In this document: positions 1-9,382 of the stretch, piece after piece
Layout of the letters: each line of letters starts with the position of its first letter
Position numbering within the stretch: the first letter of the stretch is position 1
Assembly: GCF_019974155.1 (NCBI RefSeq)
Contig: NZ_AP025158.1
Location: 496,001-560,000, forward strand
Source: Thermus thermophilus
GTDB taxonomy: Bacteria > Deinococcota > Deinococci > Deinococcales > Thermaceae
Length of the DNA stretch: 64,000 nucleotides
Reading direction: 5' to 3'
The notes under the pieces: model-generated
What the model was told of the DNA's origin: nothing
What the model saw: the letters and a program-made list of their open reading frames with translations, nothing else
Database searches by the model: none
Position numbers and translations under genes: made by a program

Positions 1-9
1 AGAAGTAGG

Positions 10-750
10 CTATTCGGCCTCCTTCTCGGCTTCCCAAAGCAGGTCCCTGAGGAGCCACCCCCGTCCTGGGGGGGTTAGCTCTTCCTGGGCCAGGGCCCGG
101 ATGAGGTAGCGGCGCACCAGGCCGAGGGGGACCCCTTCGGCCACGATCTCCCCCAGGTTACGGGAGCCGTCCAGGAGGGCGGCGAGGTGGCCGAACTCCT
201 CCAGGGTCTTGGGCTTCTTCCCCACGTGCCGGATGCGGAGGGCGAACCAGCTGTAGCGGCGAAGGGGGTAGAGGTCGCCTTCCCGCACCCCCATGTAGGC
301 CCGCTCCATGGCGATGATGAGGGGGACGCCCCAGGCCTTGGCCGCCCCCCGCACGCTCTTTCCCCCCTGGAAGACCTCCAGGGGAGGCTTGGGGCGGATG
401 GCTTCCAGCACCCGGCTCGGGGAGTCTAGGAGGGTGCGGAACCGGTCCCACTCGTCGTTCACCCGGGCCCACTCCCCGAGGAGGACGGAAAAGGGCATCA
501 GGGCCTGGGCTGCCTCCGGAGGCCTCGTGGGCACGAAGCGGAAGGTTCCCTCCTCCGGGTGGAGGGGGAAGGTGAAGAGGGCGTCCAGCCCTTCCCAGTC
601 CAGGATGCTCGCCCCCACCACCTCCCCCAGGGCGAAGCGGAGGGTGAGGGGAAGGGCTCCGGCGCGCACCTCCAGGACCCCGGAGCGCCTGTGGGCGTGG
701 ACCAGCTCCAGAACCTCGGTCAGGGGGATGGCCTTCAGGTCTCCTTCCAA
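10..750 (-). CDS. DUF4388 (PatA-like N-terminal) domain protein
   Basis: A 246-residue soluble protein. Residues 1-75 (Asp-Leu-Lys-Ala-Ile-Pro-Leu-Thr-Glu-Val-Leu-Glu-Leu-Val, then Ser-Gly-Val-Leu-Glu-Val) match the DUF4388/PatA N-terminal pattern found in regulatory and gliding-associated proteins of Thermus, Deinococcus and myxobacteria. The rest shows no recognisable catalytic motif. The start is probably TTG at 750: a GGAGG lies 7 nt upstream inside the end of thrB, and the two genes overlap by 16 nt, so translation is probably coupled. The role is unknown; a link to homoserine kinase rests only on co-transcription. Confidence 0.75.
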   Translation of the reverse strand: MEGDLKAIPLTEVLELVHAHRRSGVLEVRAGALPLTLRFALGEVVGASILDWEGLDALFTFPLHPEEGTFRFVPTRPPEAAQALMPFSVLLGEWARVNDEWDRFRTLLDSPSRVLEAIRPKPPLEVFQGGKSVRGAAKAWGVPLIIAMERAYMGVREGDLYPLRRYSWFALRIRHVGKKPKTLEEFGHLAALLDGSRNLGEIVAEGVPLGLVRRYLIRALAQEELTPPGRGWLLRDLLWEAEKEAE

Positions 751-1616
751 AAGTATCCCTCCCCTATGCCCAATACTAGCGTGCGCCCTTCCGGACCCCG
801 GTAAGCGGAAAGGGCCCGGATCACGGGGGCCTCCTCCCCGGCGCGCGCCAGGGCGGCCAGGGTGGGGCCCGCCCCGCCCACGAAGGCCGCCAGGGCCCCG
901 GCTTTTAGCGCCCTTTCAATCGCCTCCAGGACCCCGGGCATCAGGGGGGCCCGGTGGGGCTGGTGGAGCCGGTCGCGGCAGGCCTCCCTTAGGGCCTCGA
1001 GCCTTCCCGAGGAAAGCGCCGCGGGCCAGAGGGCGCTTCGGGCCAGGTTGTAGACCGCGTCTTCCAGGGGCACCTTCCGAGGCAGGGCCTCCCGGGCGAG
1101 GGGGGTGGGGACCTCGTAGGGGGGGACGGCGAGGACGAAGCGCACCCCTTCGGGCCTCGGCAGGGGGATGGCCAGGGGAGGGGTGCTCAGGGCCGCCACG
1201 AACCCCCCGTAGACCGCCGGGGCCACGTTGTCGGGGTGGCCCTCGAGCCCCGCCGCCACCCGGAAGACCCCCTCCCGCCCAAGCCTTCCCCCGGAGAACC
1301 GGTCCGCCAGGGCCACCCCGGCCACTAAGGCGGCGGAGGAGCTCCCCATGCCCCGGGCCAGGGGGATGGGGTTGAAGGCCCGCACCCACAGGGGCCGGGG
1401 CTCAAGCCCCAGGGCCCGCATGCCCGCGCGGTACCCCTCGTGGATGAGGTTGTCCGTGCCCTCCACGTGGCCTTCCCCCTCGTAGAGGAAGGCGTCCTCC
1501 GGGGCGGGGTGGGCCTCCACCTCGAGGTAGAGGTCCAGGGCCACGCCCAAGGCGTCAAAGCCCGAGCCCAGGTTGGCCAGGGTGGCGGGGACATAGAGGC
1601 GGAAAAGGGGCTCCAT
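735..1616 (-). CDS. thrB: Homoserine kinase
   Basis: Phosphorylates L-homoserine with ATP in threonine biosynthesis; cytosolic GHMP-family kinase. The N-terminus has the family signature Pro-Ala-Thr-Leu-Ala-Asn-Leu-Gly-Ser-Gly-Phe-Asp (residues 10-21), and the ATP-binding glycine/serine loop PLARGMGSSSAA is at residues 85-96. The open frame extends 15 codons upstream to 1661, but the ATG at 1616 aligns with the usual start and gives 293 residues, the normal family length. A TATGCT hexamer at 1629-1634 lies 12 nt upstream of this start and could be its -10 element. The downstream DUF4388 gene overlaps its stop. Confidence 0.93.
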   Translation of the reverse strand: MEPLFRLYVPATLANLGSGFDALGVALDLYLEVEAHPAPEDAFLYEGEGHVEGTDNLIHEGYRAGMRALGLEPRPLWVRAFNPIPLARGMGSSSAALVAGVALADRFSGGRLGREGVFRVAAGLEGHPDNVAPAVYGGFVAALSTPPLAIPLPRPEGVRFVLAVPPYEVPTPLAREALPRKVPLEDAVYNLARSALWPAALSSGRLEALREACRDRLHQPHRAPLMPGVLEAIERALKAGALAAFVGGAGPTLAALARAGEEAPVIRALSAYRGPEGRTLVLGIGEGYFWKET

Positions 1617-1695
1617 AGGTCCCGCCCTAGCATACCAGGACTTTCCCTGGGGCCTTGACAAGAAGAAGCCCTATTTTAGGGGTGGAGGTGGTACA

Positions 1696-1869
1696 ATGAA
1701 GCTGGCTACGCCGGGAGGGCTTGTGTTTATGGTCTTGGGTTTGCCGGTGGCCATGGCTCAGGCCGTGCCCTTCCCTCAAGAAGGGCCTTCTTGCCCATTG
1801 CCGGCCGATGCTTGTAGTGTTGTCGTCTTCAACGAGTGCAAAAAGCAGTGCGAGCCAGTATGTCGGTAA
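1696..1869 (+). CDS. Small secreted cysteine-rich peptide (57 aa), unknown function
   Basis: A 57-codon frame starting ATG at 1696. Residues 1-23 form a typical Sec signal peptide: Met-Lys start, hydrophobic core, and Ala-Met-Ala/Ala-Gln-Ala before the mature part. The mature 34-36 residues have five cysteines (33, 40, 48, 52, 56; C-x6-C-x7-C-x3-C-x3-C) and end Pro-Val-Cys-Arg. The stop at 1869 lies 15 nt before the ATG of a four-helix membrane protein, so the two look like one unit. GC content is visibly lower than in neighbours (a 60-base sample at 1921-1980 is 53%), suggesting acquisition. I recognise no family; a secreted structural or bacteriocin-like peptide is a guess. Confidence 0.55.
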   Translation: MKLATPGGLVFMVLGLPVAMAQAVPFPQEGPSCPLPADACSVVVFNECKKQCEPVCR

Positions 1870-1884
1870 AGGGAGGATGTGGCC

Positions 1885-2271
1885 ATGCTCCTTTTAAACA
1901 GAGAAGTTCTGAGAAAAGCCCTGAAAGGCCTGTTCTCGCTTGGCGCGTTCCTGGTTTTTGCGGTTCTTGCCTACCTCTTTGAGCAGTGGAGCCTATGGAG
2001 TGGGATTCAGTTCCTACTGGGCTTGGGTGCGGTGTTGGTTTCCCACTTGGCCTGGGGTAAGGGTGTTACCCTTAATCCGCCCAAGGCGTTGGCTGTTTCT
2101 CTCCTTGGCTTAGCCCTTTTTTACGTTGTTCTAAATGGTGTTTTTCCCGGGGCTTTAGCCCAACGGGTAAGCGACTTGGCCGTAGAGCCCTTCACCGCTG
2201 GTGTTCTATTGGGCTTGTTTCTCTTTAGCCCGATACCTCAGCTAGAAGCCGAGGGCAAGGCTATTCGCTGA
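1885..2271 (+). CDS. Small integral membrane protein, partner of the Cys-rich peptide
   Basis: About 128 residues with roughly four hydrophobic segments separated by short polar turns and a short basic/acidic tail (Glu-Ala-Glu-Gly-Lys). A GTG at 1879 is possible, but GGAGG at 1872-1876 sits 8 nt before the ATG at 1885, which I prefer. Codon use (many TTT, CTT and GTT codons) and lower GC match the preceding peptide gene and differ from the chromosome. No family recognised. Location directly after a secreted peptide gene would suit an export or self-protection role, but nothing in the sequence proves it. It converges on the NAD(P)HX repair gene 20 bp away. Confidence 0.7.
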   Translation: MLLLNREVLRKALKGLFSLGAFLVFAVLAYLFEQWSLWSGIQFLLGLGAVLVSHLAWGKGVTLNPPKALAVSLLGLALFYVVLNGVFPGALAQRVSDLAVEPFTAGVLLGLFLFSPIPQLEAEGKAIR

Positions 2272-2291
2272 ATGGGGGTAGGAAGGGGTGC

Positions 2292-3740
2292 TCATACCCG
2301 GGAAAAGGGCCAGGGGGTCCGCCCCTCCGCCAAAAGCTTCCTTGCCCGGGGCAAAGCCTCCGCCACCTCCCGGGCGAGGAGCCCCACCCCCTTCTCCTCC
2401 GCCAGGAGGTCCCCGGCGAGGCCGTGGAGATAGACCCCAAGCCTGGCCGCGTCAAAAGGCCTAAGGCCCGCCGCGAGAAGGGCGGCGATGGCCCCTGCGA
2501 GGACGTCCCCCGTCCCCCCGGTGGCCAGGGCGGGGTTTCCCGTGGGGTTCACGGAAAGCCTCTCCCCTTCGGCCACCACCGTGGGGTTCCCCTTGAGGAC
2601 CACGGCGAGGCCCGTCCGCTCGGCGAGGGCGCGGGCCGCCCCTAAGGGGTCTTCGGCCACCTCCTCGGGGGAAGCCCCAAGGAGCCTCCCCGCCTCCCCC
2701 GCGTGGGGGGTGAGGACGGCGGGGACGCCCGCCTTCCGGTAGGCCTCGGCCACCTCCGGGTGGAGGGCGTCCGCGTCCAAGACGGTGGGAAGCCGGGCCT
2801 CCAGGGCCTTGAGGGCCCACTCCTTCCCCCACGGCCCCCCGCCCATTCCCACGGCCAGGGCCTCCGCCTTGAGGGGGGGAAGGGCGGGGTGGGGGACGGG
2901 GTGGAAGACGGCCTCGAGGGGCTCAAGGGGTGTGCCCTCCGGGACCACCAGGTGCACAAGCCCCGCCCCCATGCGGTAGGCCCCGAGGGCGGCGAGGAGG
3001 GGCGCCCCGGCGTAGCGGAGGCCCTCCCCCCGGTACCCCCCCAGGACCCCCACCCTCCCCACGCTTCCCTTGTGGGCGGTGAGGGGGCGCTTGGGGAGGA
3101 GGGGCCTTAGGGCCTCGGGCGCCGCCACCTCGGGGAGGTCCTCCCTTTCCAGAAGGGCCTTGGGCAGGCCGATCTCCGCCAGGTAGAGCTTTCCACAGGC
3201 CTCCCTCTGGAGGAGGTGAGGGGTCTTGAGGGCGGCGAAGGCCACGGTGGCCGTGGCCCGCACGTGGGGGCTGTAGGGAAGGCCCGAGGGAAGGTCCAGG
3301 GCGAGGACGGGAAGGCCCGCCCGGTTCACCCGCTCCACGAGTTCGGCGTAAAAGTCCGTGAGGGGCCCTTTAAGGCCGGTGCCGAAGAGGGCGTCCACCA
3401 CCACCTCCCCCTCCCGGAAGGAGGCCTCCTCCAGGGGACGCACCTCCACCCCGTGGGCGAGGAGGGCCCGGAGGGCGAGGAGGGCGTCCCCGGTTTGGCC
3501 CTCCGCGGCATAAACCCGCACCCCTACCCCCTCCAGGAGGAGGTGCCGGGCGAGGACCAGGCCGTCCCCGCCGTTATTCCCCTTGCCCGCGAGGACGAGG
3601 GCGGGGGCCTTGCCGAAAAGCTCCAGGTAGACCCTTGCCGCCTTCATGCCCGCCCACTCCATGAGGAGGAGGCTCGGGTAGCCCCGCTCCACGGCCTTCC
3701 GGTCCGCTTCCCGCATGGCCTCGGGGGTGAAGAGCCTCAT
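2292..3740 (-). CDS. nnr: Bifunctional NAD(P)H-hydrate epimerase / ADP-dependent NAD(P)H-hydrate dehydratase
   Basis: Repairs hydrated (damaged) NADH and NADPH. The N-terminal YjeF_N epimerase domain (about 1-200) carries AGKGNNGGDG at residues 51-60. The C-terminal ribokinase-like dehydratase domain (about 215-480) carries VLTPHAGEAGRLLG and, near the end, NPALATGGTGDVLAGA, the phosphate/ADP-binding and catalytic-Asp motif. At 482 residues it has the normal length of the fused bacterial enzyme. It is transcribed divergently from the sirtuin gene with only 22 bp between the starts; a TATCCT hexamer (3748-3753) lies 7 nt before the ATG, so the transcript is probably leaderless. Confidence 0.95.
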   Translation of the reverse strand: MRLFTPEAMREADRKAVERGYPSLLLMEWAGMKAARVYLELFGKAPALVLAGKGNNGGDGLVLARHLLLEGVGVRVYAAEGQTGDALLALRALLAHGVEVRPLEEASFREGEVVVDALFGTGLKGPLTDFYAELVERVNRAGLPVLALDLPSGLPYSPHVRATATVAFAALKTPHLLQREACGKLYLAEIGLPKALLEREDLPEVAAPEALRPLLPKRPLTAHKGSVGRVGVLGGYRGEGLRYAGAPLLAALGAYRMGAGLVHLVVPEGTPLEPLEAVFHPVPHPALPPLKAEALAVGMGGGPWGKEWALKALEARLPTVLDADALHPEVAEAYRKAGVPAVLTPHAGEAGRLLGASPEEVAEDPLGAARALAERTGLAVVLKGNPTVVAEGERLSVNPTGNPALATGGTGDVLAGAIAALLAAGLRPFDAARLGVYLHGLAGDLLAEEKGVGLLAREVAEALPRARKLLAEGRTPWPFSRV

Positions 3741-3747
3741 GGGTTAA

Positions 3748-3756
3748 GGATACGAT
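3748..3756. promoter_or_regulatory. Overlapping divergent -10 elements between nnr and the sirtuin gene
   Basis: The 22-bp gap 3741-3762 holds two overlapping -10-like hexamers. TATCCT on the minus strand (3748-3753) is 7 nt before the nnr ATG. TACGAT on the plus strand (3751-3756) is 6 nt before the sirtuin ATG. The spacing fits leaderless transcripts. No convincing -35 is visible; any would lie in the opposite coding region. Inference from pattern only. Confidence 0.45.
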
Positions 3757-3762
3757 GGGGCC

Positions 3763-4527
3763 ATGGAGCGCTTGGAGGAAGCCCGGAAGCGCCTAGAGGA
3801 GGCGAGGCGGGTGGCGGTCCTCACGGGGGCGGGCATCTCCAAGCCCTCCGGCATCCCCACCTTCCGGGACGCCGAGGGCCTTTGGAAGAACTTCAACCCC
3901 TTGGACTACGCCACCCCCGAGGCCTACGCCCGGGACCCGGAGGGGGTCTGGGCCTGGTACGCCTGGCGCATCCAGAAAGTGCGGGAGGCCAAGCCCAACC
4001 CGGCCCACCACGCCCTCGTGGAGCTGGAGAGGCGCATCCTCTCCCGGGGGGGAAGCTTCCTCCTCGTCACCCAGAACGTGGACGGCCTCCACGCCCTCGC
4101 GGGAAGCCAGAACCTGGTGGAGCTCCACGGCAACCTCCTCAGGGCCCGGTGCGAGGCCTGCGGGAAGCGGTTTCCCTTGCCGGAGGCCTTCGCCCCGCCC
4201 CCCTTCTGTCCCCTTTGCGGCCACCGGGCCCGGCCCGACGTGGTCTGGTTCGGGGAGCTTCTGCCGGAAGGGGCTTGGGAGAGGGCGGAAAGGGCCTTCG
4301 CCGAGGCCGACTTCGCCCTGGTCATCGGCACCAGCGCCGAGGTGGAGCCCGCGGCCTCCTTAGGCCGGATCGCCTTCGCCTCGGGGGCCTACCTGGTGGA
4401 GGTGAACCCCGAGCCCACCCCCCTTACCCCCCTGGCCCACCTCTCTTTGCGAACGGGGGCGGTGGAGGGGATGGCGCTACTCCTCCCGCCTGCCCCGGAA
4501 GACCAGGCGGAAGGGGACCTCCCTTAG
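3763..4527 (+). CDS. cobB: NAD-dependent protein deacylase, sirtuin (Sir2/CobB) family
   Basis: Removes acyl groups from lysines using NAD+, giving nicotinamide and O-acyl-ADP-ribose. Visible motifs are the NAD-binding GAGISKPSGIPTFRD (residues 22-36), the catalytic-region Thr-Gln-Asn-Val-Asp-Gly-Leu-His, a zinc ribbon with two Cys pairs (CEAC and CPLC), and later GTSAEVEPA and EVNPEPTPL. At 254 residues it is a standard class III bacterial sirtuin without a long extension. Its last 51 bases overlap the convergent der gene on the other strand, so neither end has room for a separate terminator. Confidence 0.93.
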   Translation: MERLEEARKRLEEARRVAVLTGAGISKPSGIPTFRDAEGLWKNFNPLDYATPEAYARDPEGVWAWYAWRIQKVREAKPNPAHHALVELERRILSRGGSFLLVTQNVDGLHALAGSQNLVELHGNLLRARCEACGKRFPLPEAFAPPPFCPLCGHRARPDVVWFGELLPEGAWERAERAFAEADFALVIGTSAEVEPAASLGRIAFASGAYLVEVNPEPTPLTPLAHLSLRTGAVEGMALLLPPAPEDQAEGDLP

Positions 4528-5772
4528 GCCCAGGTCCTCCCCGATGCGGTTTTTCAGGTAGTTCTCAAAGGCCCGGGTGACGAACTCCGGGTGGTTCACG
4601 AAGAAGACGAAGGTGGGCGGGGCCACCTCGGGCTGGGTGGCGTAGAGGATCTTGAGGGGCTTGCCCTTGAAGTTCGGCGTCTGCACGCGGCTCGTCCAGA
4701 CGGCCACCCAACGGTTGAGCTCCGAGGTGGGGACGCGGGTGTGGTTGAGCTCGTGAAGGCGCACCGCCTCCCGGAAGATCCGGTCCAGGTTCTGCCGCGT
4801 CAGGGCGGAGGTGAAGACCCGGGGGAGGTGGTCCAGGTGGGCGAGCTTTTCCCGGAGGAGGCGCCGCATCTTGGGGGCGTCCTCCTTGCCCACCAGGTCC
4901 CACTTGGTGATGACCAGGAGGACGGGCTTGCCCCGTTCCAGGGCCTCGTTGGCGAGCTTGAGCTCCCGGTCCCCCACCTGGAAGGGGTCCACCACGAGGA
5001 GGACCACGTCCGCCTCGTCCATGGCCTTAAGGCTCCGCCGGATGGCGAGCTCCTCCACGAGGCTTTCCGGCCGCTTGCGGATCCCGGCGGTGTCCACCAG
5101 GACGAAGCGCTGGCCGCCGAAGAAGAACTCCACGTCAATGGCGTCCCGGGTGGTGCCCGGCTCCTCGGAGACGATGACCCGCTCCTCCCCCAGGATGGCG
5201 TTCAAGAGGCTAGACTTCCCGGCGTTGGGCCGGCCCACGATGGCGAGCCGGATGCCCGCCACCTCGGGCTCGGTCTCTATCTGGCGTACGGGAAGCCTCT
5301 CCCAGATGGCCTCCACGAGCTCCTCCAGCCCCCTCGCGTGCTCGCTGGAGGTGGGGATGGGGTCGCCGAAGCCCAAGGCGTAGAGGGGGCCCAGGTAGAG
5401 CTCGTGCTTGGGGTCGTCCACCTTGGTGGCCACGAGGATCACGGGCTTGCCCTTCTTGCGCAGGTACTCGGCCACCTCGTAGTCCGCCTGGGTGAGCTCG
5501 GCCCGCCCGTCCACGGCGAAGAGCACCACCTCGGCGTCCTCCAGGGCCCGGTCCACCTTCTCCTGGATCTTCTTCTCCCACTTGTCCCCGGACCAGAGCC
5601 CCCCCGTGTCCACCAGGAGGAACCGGCCCCGGTCGGTTTCCACCACGCCTTCTTTAAGGTCGCGGGTGACCCCGGGCACGTCCGCCACCACCGCGCTCCG
5701 CTTCTTGAGGAGGCGGTTGAAGAGGCTGGATTTGCCCACGTTGGGCCTGCCCACGATGACCACCTTGTGCAT
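4477..5772 (-). CDS. der: Ribosome-associated GTPase Der (EngA)
   Basis: Double-GTPase needed for 50S ribosomal subunit assembly. Two tandem G domains are visible: the first starts with GRPNVGKSS at residues 8-16 and contains DTGG and TKVD; the second starts with GRPNAGKSS (about 180) and contains DTAG and TKWD. A KH-like C-terminal domain follows (about 345-431) with the family-typical TPNFKGKPLKI-LYATQ stretch. The 431-residue length is normal. The 5' leader (5773-5820) contains an 8-bp hairpin (5790-5797 with 5802-5809), and a possible -10 TACACT lies at 5823-5828, close to the divergent acyltransferase promoter. Confidence 0.97.
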   Translation of the reverse strand: MHKVVIVGRPNVGKSSLFNRLLKKRSAVVADVPGVTRDLKEGVVETDRGRFLLVDTGGLWSGDKWEKKIQEKVDRALEDAEVVLFAVDGRAELTQADYEVAEYLRKKGKPVILVATKVDDPKHELYLGPLYALGFGDPIPTSSEHARGLEELVEAIWERLPVRQIETEPEVAGIRLAIVGRPNAGKSSLLNAILGEERVIVSEEPGTTRDAIDVEFFFGGQRFVLVDTAGIRKRPESLVEELAIRRSLKAMDEADVVLLVVDPFQVGDRELKLANEALERGKPVLLVITKWDLVGKEDAPKMRRLLREKLAHLDHLPRVFTSALTRQNLDRIFREAVRLHELNHTRVPTSELNRWVAVWTSRVQTPNFKGKPLKILYATQPEVAPPTFVFFVNHPEFVTRAFENYLKNRIGEDLGLREVPFRLVFRGRREE

Positions 5773-5838
5773 GCGCCCTCCATGAAAAGGGGTGGGGAAG
5801 GCCCCACCCGGCGTTACCCTTTAGTGTACCACACGCGG

Positions 5839-5844
5839 TATACT
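5839..5844 (+). promoter_or_regulatory. -10 element for the acyltransferase gene
   Basis: TATACT at 5839-5844 lies 10 nt before the ATG at 5855, with AGGAGG (5848-5853) in between. A strong -35 is not visible at 17 bp. The opposite strand has TACACT at 5823-5828 facing der, so the 82-bp gap probably drives both genes. Confidence 0.4.
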
Positions 5845-5854
5845 CCCAGGAGGC

Positions 5855-6427
5855 ATGCAGAAGTTCGCCCGCTTTCTCCTAAGGCTTTTCGGCTGGGAGC
5901 TTAAGGTCGCGCCCCCTCCCTCGCGGAAATACGTCCTCATCGGCGCCCCCCACACCTCCAACTGGGACTTCGTGGTGGGCCTTCTGGCCCTTTGGGCGGC
6001 GCGCATCCCCGCCCGGTGGCTCGGCAAGAAGGAGCTCTTCAAGCCCCCCTTGGGCTTCCTCATGCGGGCCTTGGGGGGCATCCCCGTGGACCGTTCCCGG
6101 CGGGAGGGCCTCGTGGACCAGGTGGCGGAGATCTTCCGCCGGGAGGAGGAGATCGCCATCCTCATCACCCCGGAGGGGACCCGGGGCAAGGCCCCCTACT
6201 GGCGCACCGGGTTTTACTACATGGCCCTGAAGGCGGGGGTACCCATCGCCTTGGGCTACGTGGACTTTCCTCGCAAGGAGGTGGGCATCGGGGGCTACCT
6301 CTACCCGACCGGGGACCTCCGCCAAGACTTCGCCGCCATCCGGGCCTTCTACCAGGACAAGGTGGGCCTGAGGCCGGAGAAGCAGGGGCCCATCCGTATC
6401 CGGGAGGAAGCGGAAGAGGTGGCCTAG
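5855..6427 (+). CDS. 1-acylglycerol-3-phosphate acyltransferase-like protein
   Basis: A PlsC-superfamily acyltransferase of 190 residues. The catalytic block is the variant His-Thr-Ser-Asn-Trp-Asp (around 34-39) rather than the classical Asn-His-x4-Asp. It is followed by a G-G-I-P-V-D-R block and an acceptor-site ITPEGTR block. This variant is common in a clade annotated as acyl-phosphate/lysophospholipid acyltransferases in Thermus and cyanobacteria. It probably acts at the inner face of the membrane in phospholipid or glycolipid synthesis; the acyl donor cannot be read from the sequence. A second, classical PlsC lies at 43.5 kb. Confidence 0.85.
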   Translation: MQKFARFLLRLFGWELKVAPPPSRKYVLIGAPHTSNWDFVVGLLALWAARIPARWLGKKELFKPPLGFLMRALGGIPVDRSRREGLVDQVAEIFRREEEIAILITPEGTRGKAPYWRTGFYYMALKAGVPIALGYVDFPRKEVGIGGYLYPTGDLRQDFAAIRAFYQDKVGLRPEKQGPIRIREEAEEVA

Positions 6428-6512
6428 AGCCAGGCTTCCCTTCCTAGGCCCCACCTGATACGCTCGTGGCAGCCCTCTCGCGGACGCGGAGCGGACCTGG
6501 GCGGCGGAGGTT

Positions 6513-6887
6513 TCATCCGCCTCGTGCCCTAGCCTCGAGGACCACCACCGCCAGGGCCATCCCCCGCTCGTGGCTTAGGGAGAGGTGGGCGAAAAGCCCT
6601 TCCTCCGCCATGCGGGCCCCTATCCGGGGGGCGAAGCGAAGGGCGGGCCTTTTCCCTTCCATCCCCACCCAGACCTCCTTCCAGGAGAAGCTTTCCGGCC
6701 AGCACTTCTGGAAGGCCTCCTTGGCCGCGAGGCGGGCGGCGAGGCTCGGGAAAGGGTTTTGGCGGGCGAGGGCGTAGGCCACCTCCTCCTCGTGAAAAAG
6801 CCTCTTTAAAGCCCTCTCCCCGTGGCGGAAAAGAAGCCTTTCCACGCGGGCGATCTCCACCAAATCGGCCCCGAGGGCGACGATCAT
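6513..6887 (-). CDS. acpS: Holo-[acyl-carrier-protein] synthase
   Basis: Transfers 4'-phosphopantetheine from CoA to a serine of acyl carrier protein. The N-terminal Gly-Ala-Asp-Leu-Val-Glu-Ile (with the Mg-binding Asp8) and the central RLAAKEAFQK block (with the second acidic ligand) are the AcpS signature. The C-terminus has LSLSHERGMALA, which places the conserved SxSH motif. The 124-residue length is typical. It is divergent from rsmF, whose GTG start is 52 bp away. Confidence 0.95.
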   Translation of the reverse strand: MIVALGADLVEIARVERLLFRHGERALKRLFHEEEVAYALARQNPFPSLAARLAAKEAFQKCWPESFSWKEVWVGMEGKRPALRFAPRIGARMAEEGLFAHLSLSHERGMALAVVVLEARARGG

Positions 6888-6930
6888 GGGCCCATGGTAT
6901 CCCTTGAGGCCTTCGGGCCTTCCGTGCTAG

Positions 6931-8310
<1,380 letters not shown>

Positions 8311-8311
8311 G

Positions 8312-8336
8312 GCTGGCCCAAGCCAGCATGGGGGCC
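8312..8336. repeat. 25-bp hairpin repeat, copy 1, between convergent rsmF and aroB
   Basis: The block starts GCTGGCCCAAGCCAGC (5-bp stem, 6-nt loop) and ends ATGGGGGCC. The same 25 bases occur at 63034-63058, again just after the stop of a plus-strand gene facing a minus-strand gene. It fills the entire space between the two stop codons here. The position suggests a bidirectional terminator or RNA-end stabiliser; there is no T tract. Confidence 0.6.
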
Positions 8337-9382
8337 TAGCGGAGGAGGCCAAGCCCCTTGAGCTCCTCCCGCCAGGCGCTGTAGGCCTCCCGAAGGAGGC
8401 CTTCGGGTAAGGGGCGCACCACAAGCCTCCCCGGGGCCAGAGGCACCACCCAGTGGAGGCTTTCCGAGACCTTCTTCTTGTCCCGGAGGAGGTAGGGGAG
8501 GAGGTCTTCAAAGGCGAAAGGCGGCAGGGGAGGGGGGGAGAGCCAAAGGAGGAGGCGGCGCACGAGGGGCAAAAGGTCCTCGCCCCCGAGGGCCCTTCCC
8601 AGAAGGGCGGCGTAGAGGAGGCCGTAGGCCACGGCCATCCCGTGGGGGAGGGCGTGGCGGGTTTGGGCCTCCAGGGCGTGGCCCAGGGTGTGGCCGAGGT
8701 TTAAAAGGCGCCTTTGCCCCTTCTCCAGGGGGTCTTCCTCGGTAACCCGCACCTTCACCGCCACCGCCCTGGCCAAGAAGGCCTCGAGGCGGGGGCTTTG
8801 CGGCGTGAGATCCTCCACCTTGAGAAGGGCCTCGTCCCCGGCGATGAGCCCGTGCTTGAAGGCCTCCACCAGGCCCTCCTTGAAAGTGGGGAGGGGAAGG
8901 GTCCTGAGCGCCCTAAGCTCGGCGTAGACCCCCTGGGGGAAGTGGAAGGCCCCCACCAGGTTCTTCCCCTCGGGGAGGTTGATCCCGGTCTTCCCTCCCA
9001 CGCTTGCGTCCACGATGGCCAAGGTGGTGGTGGGGAAGGCGAGGTAAGCCACCCCCCGGAGGTAGGTGGCGGCCACGAAGCCCCCCAGGTCCGTGAGGGT
9101 CCCGCCCCCCACCACGAGGAGGGTGGTGTTCCGGGGAAGCCCCCTTTCCGCAAGCCAGGAGAGGACCTTCCCGTAGACCTCCAAGGACTTCGCCGCCTCT
9201 CCCCCGGGAAGCCCCAGGAGGTGGCGCACGCCCAGGGCCTTCGCCACCTCCTGGGCGAAGCCCTCCACCTTCTCGTCAAAGAGAAGGGCGGCGGGGCCCG
9301 CAGGCGGGGGGACCTCCTTCAGGACCCCTTCCCCCACGAGGATGGGGTAGGGGACGGGTTCACGTACCTCTAGCCTCTGCAT
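8336..9382 (-). CDS. aroB: 3-dehydroquinate synthase
   Basis: Second step of the shikimate pathway: NAD- and metal-dependent cyclisation of DAHP to 3-dehydroquinate. The NAD-binding VVGGGTLTDLGGFVAATYLRG block (around 90-110), TTTLAIVDASVGGKTGIN and the zinc-site block NLGHTLGHALE with the nearby His-Gly-Met are all present. The 348 residues are normal length. It overlaps aroK by 23 nt, so aroC-aroK-aroB form one minus-strand cluster and translation is likely coupled. Confidence 0.96.
   Translation of the reverse strand: MQRLEVREPVPYPILVGEGVLKEVPPPAGPAALLFDEKVEGFAQEVAKALGVRHLLGLPGGEAAKSLEVYGKVLSWLAERGLPRNTTLLVVGGGTLTDLGGFVAATYLRGVAYLAFPTTTLAIVDASVGGKTGINLPEGKNLVGAFHFPQGVYAELRALRTLPLPTFKEGLVEAFKHGLIAGDEALLKVEDLTPQSPRLEAFLARAVAVKVRVTEEDPLEKGQRRLLNLGHTLGHALEAQTRHALPHGMAVAYGLLYAALLGRALGGEDLLPLVRRLLLWLSPPPLPPFAFEDLLPYLLRDKKKVSESLHWVVPLAPGRLVVRPLPEGLLREAYSAWREELKGLGLLR

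Noticed and set aside
308-1375. 355-codon frame on the strand opposite thrB
   Set aside because: Pro/Arg/Gly-rich translation typical of a shadow in 70% GC DNA; thrB and the DUF4388 gene explain the region.
1655-1677. TTGACA at 1655-1660 with TATTTT at 1672-1677 as a promoter for the Cys-rich peptide
   Set aside because: Spacing of 11 bp is too short; the true promoter is not clear.
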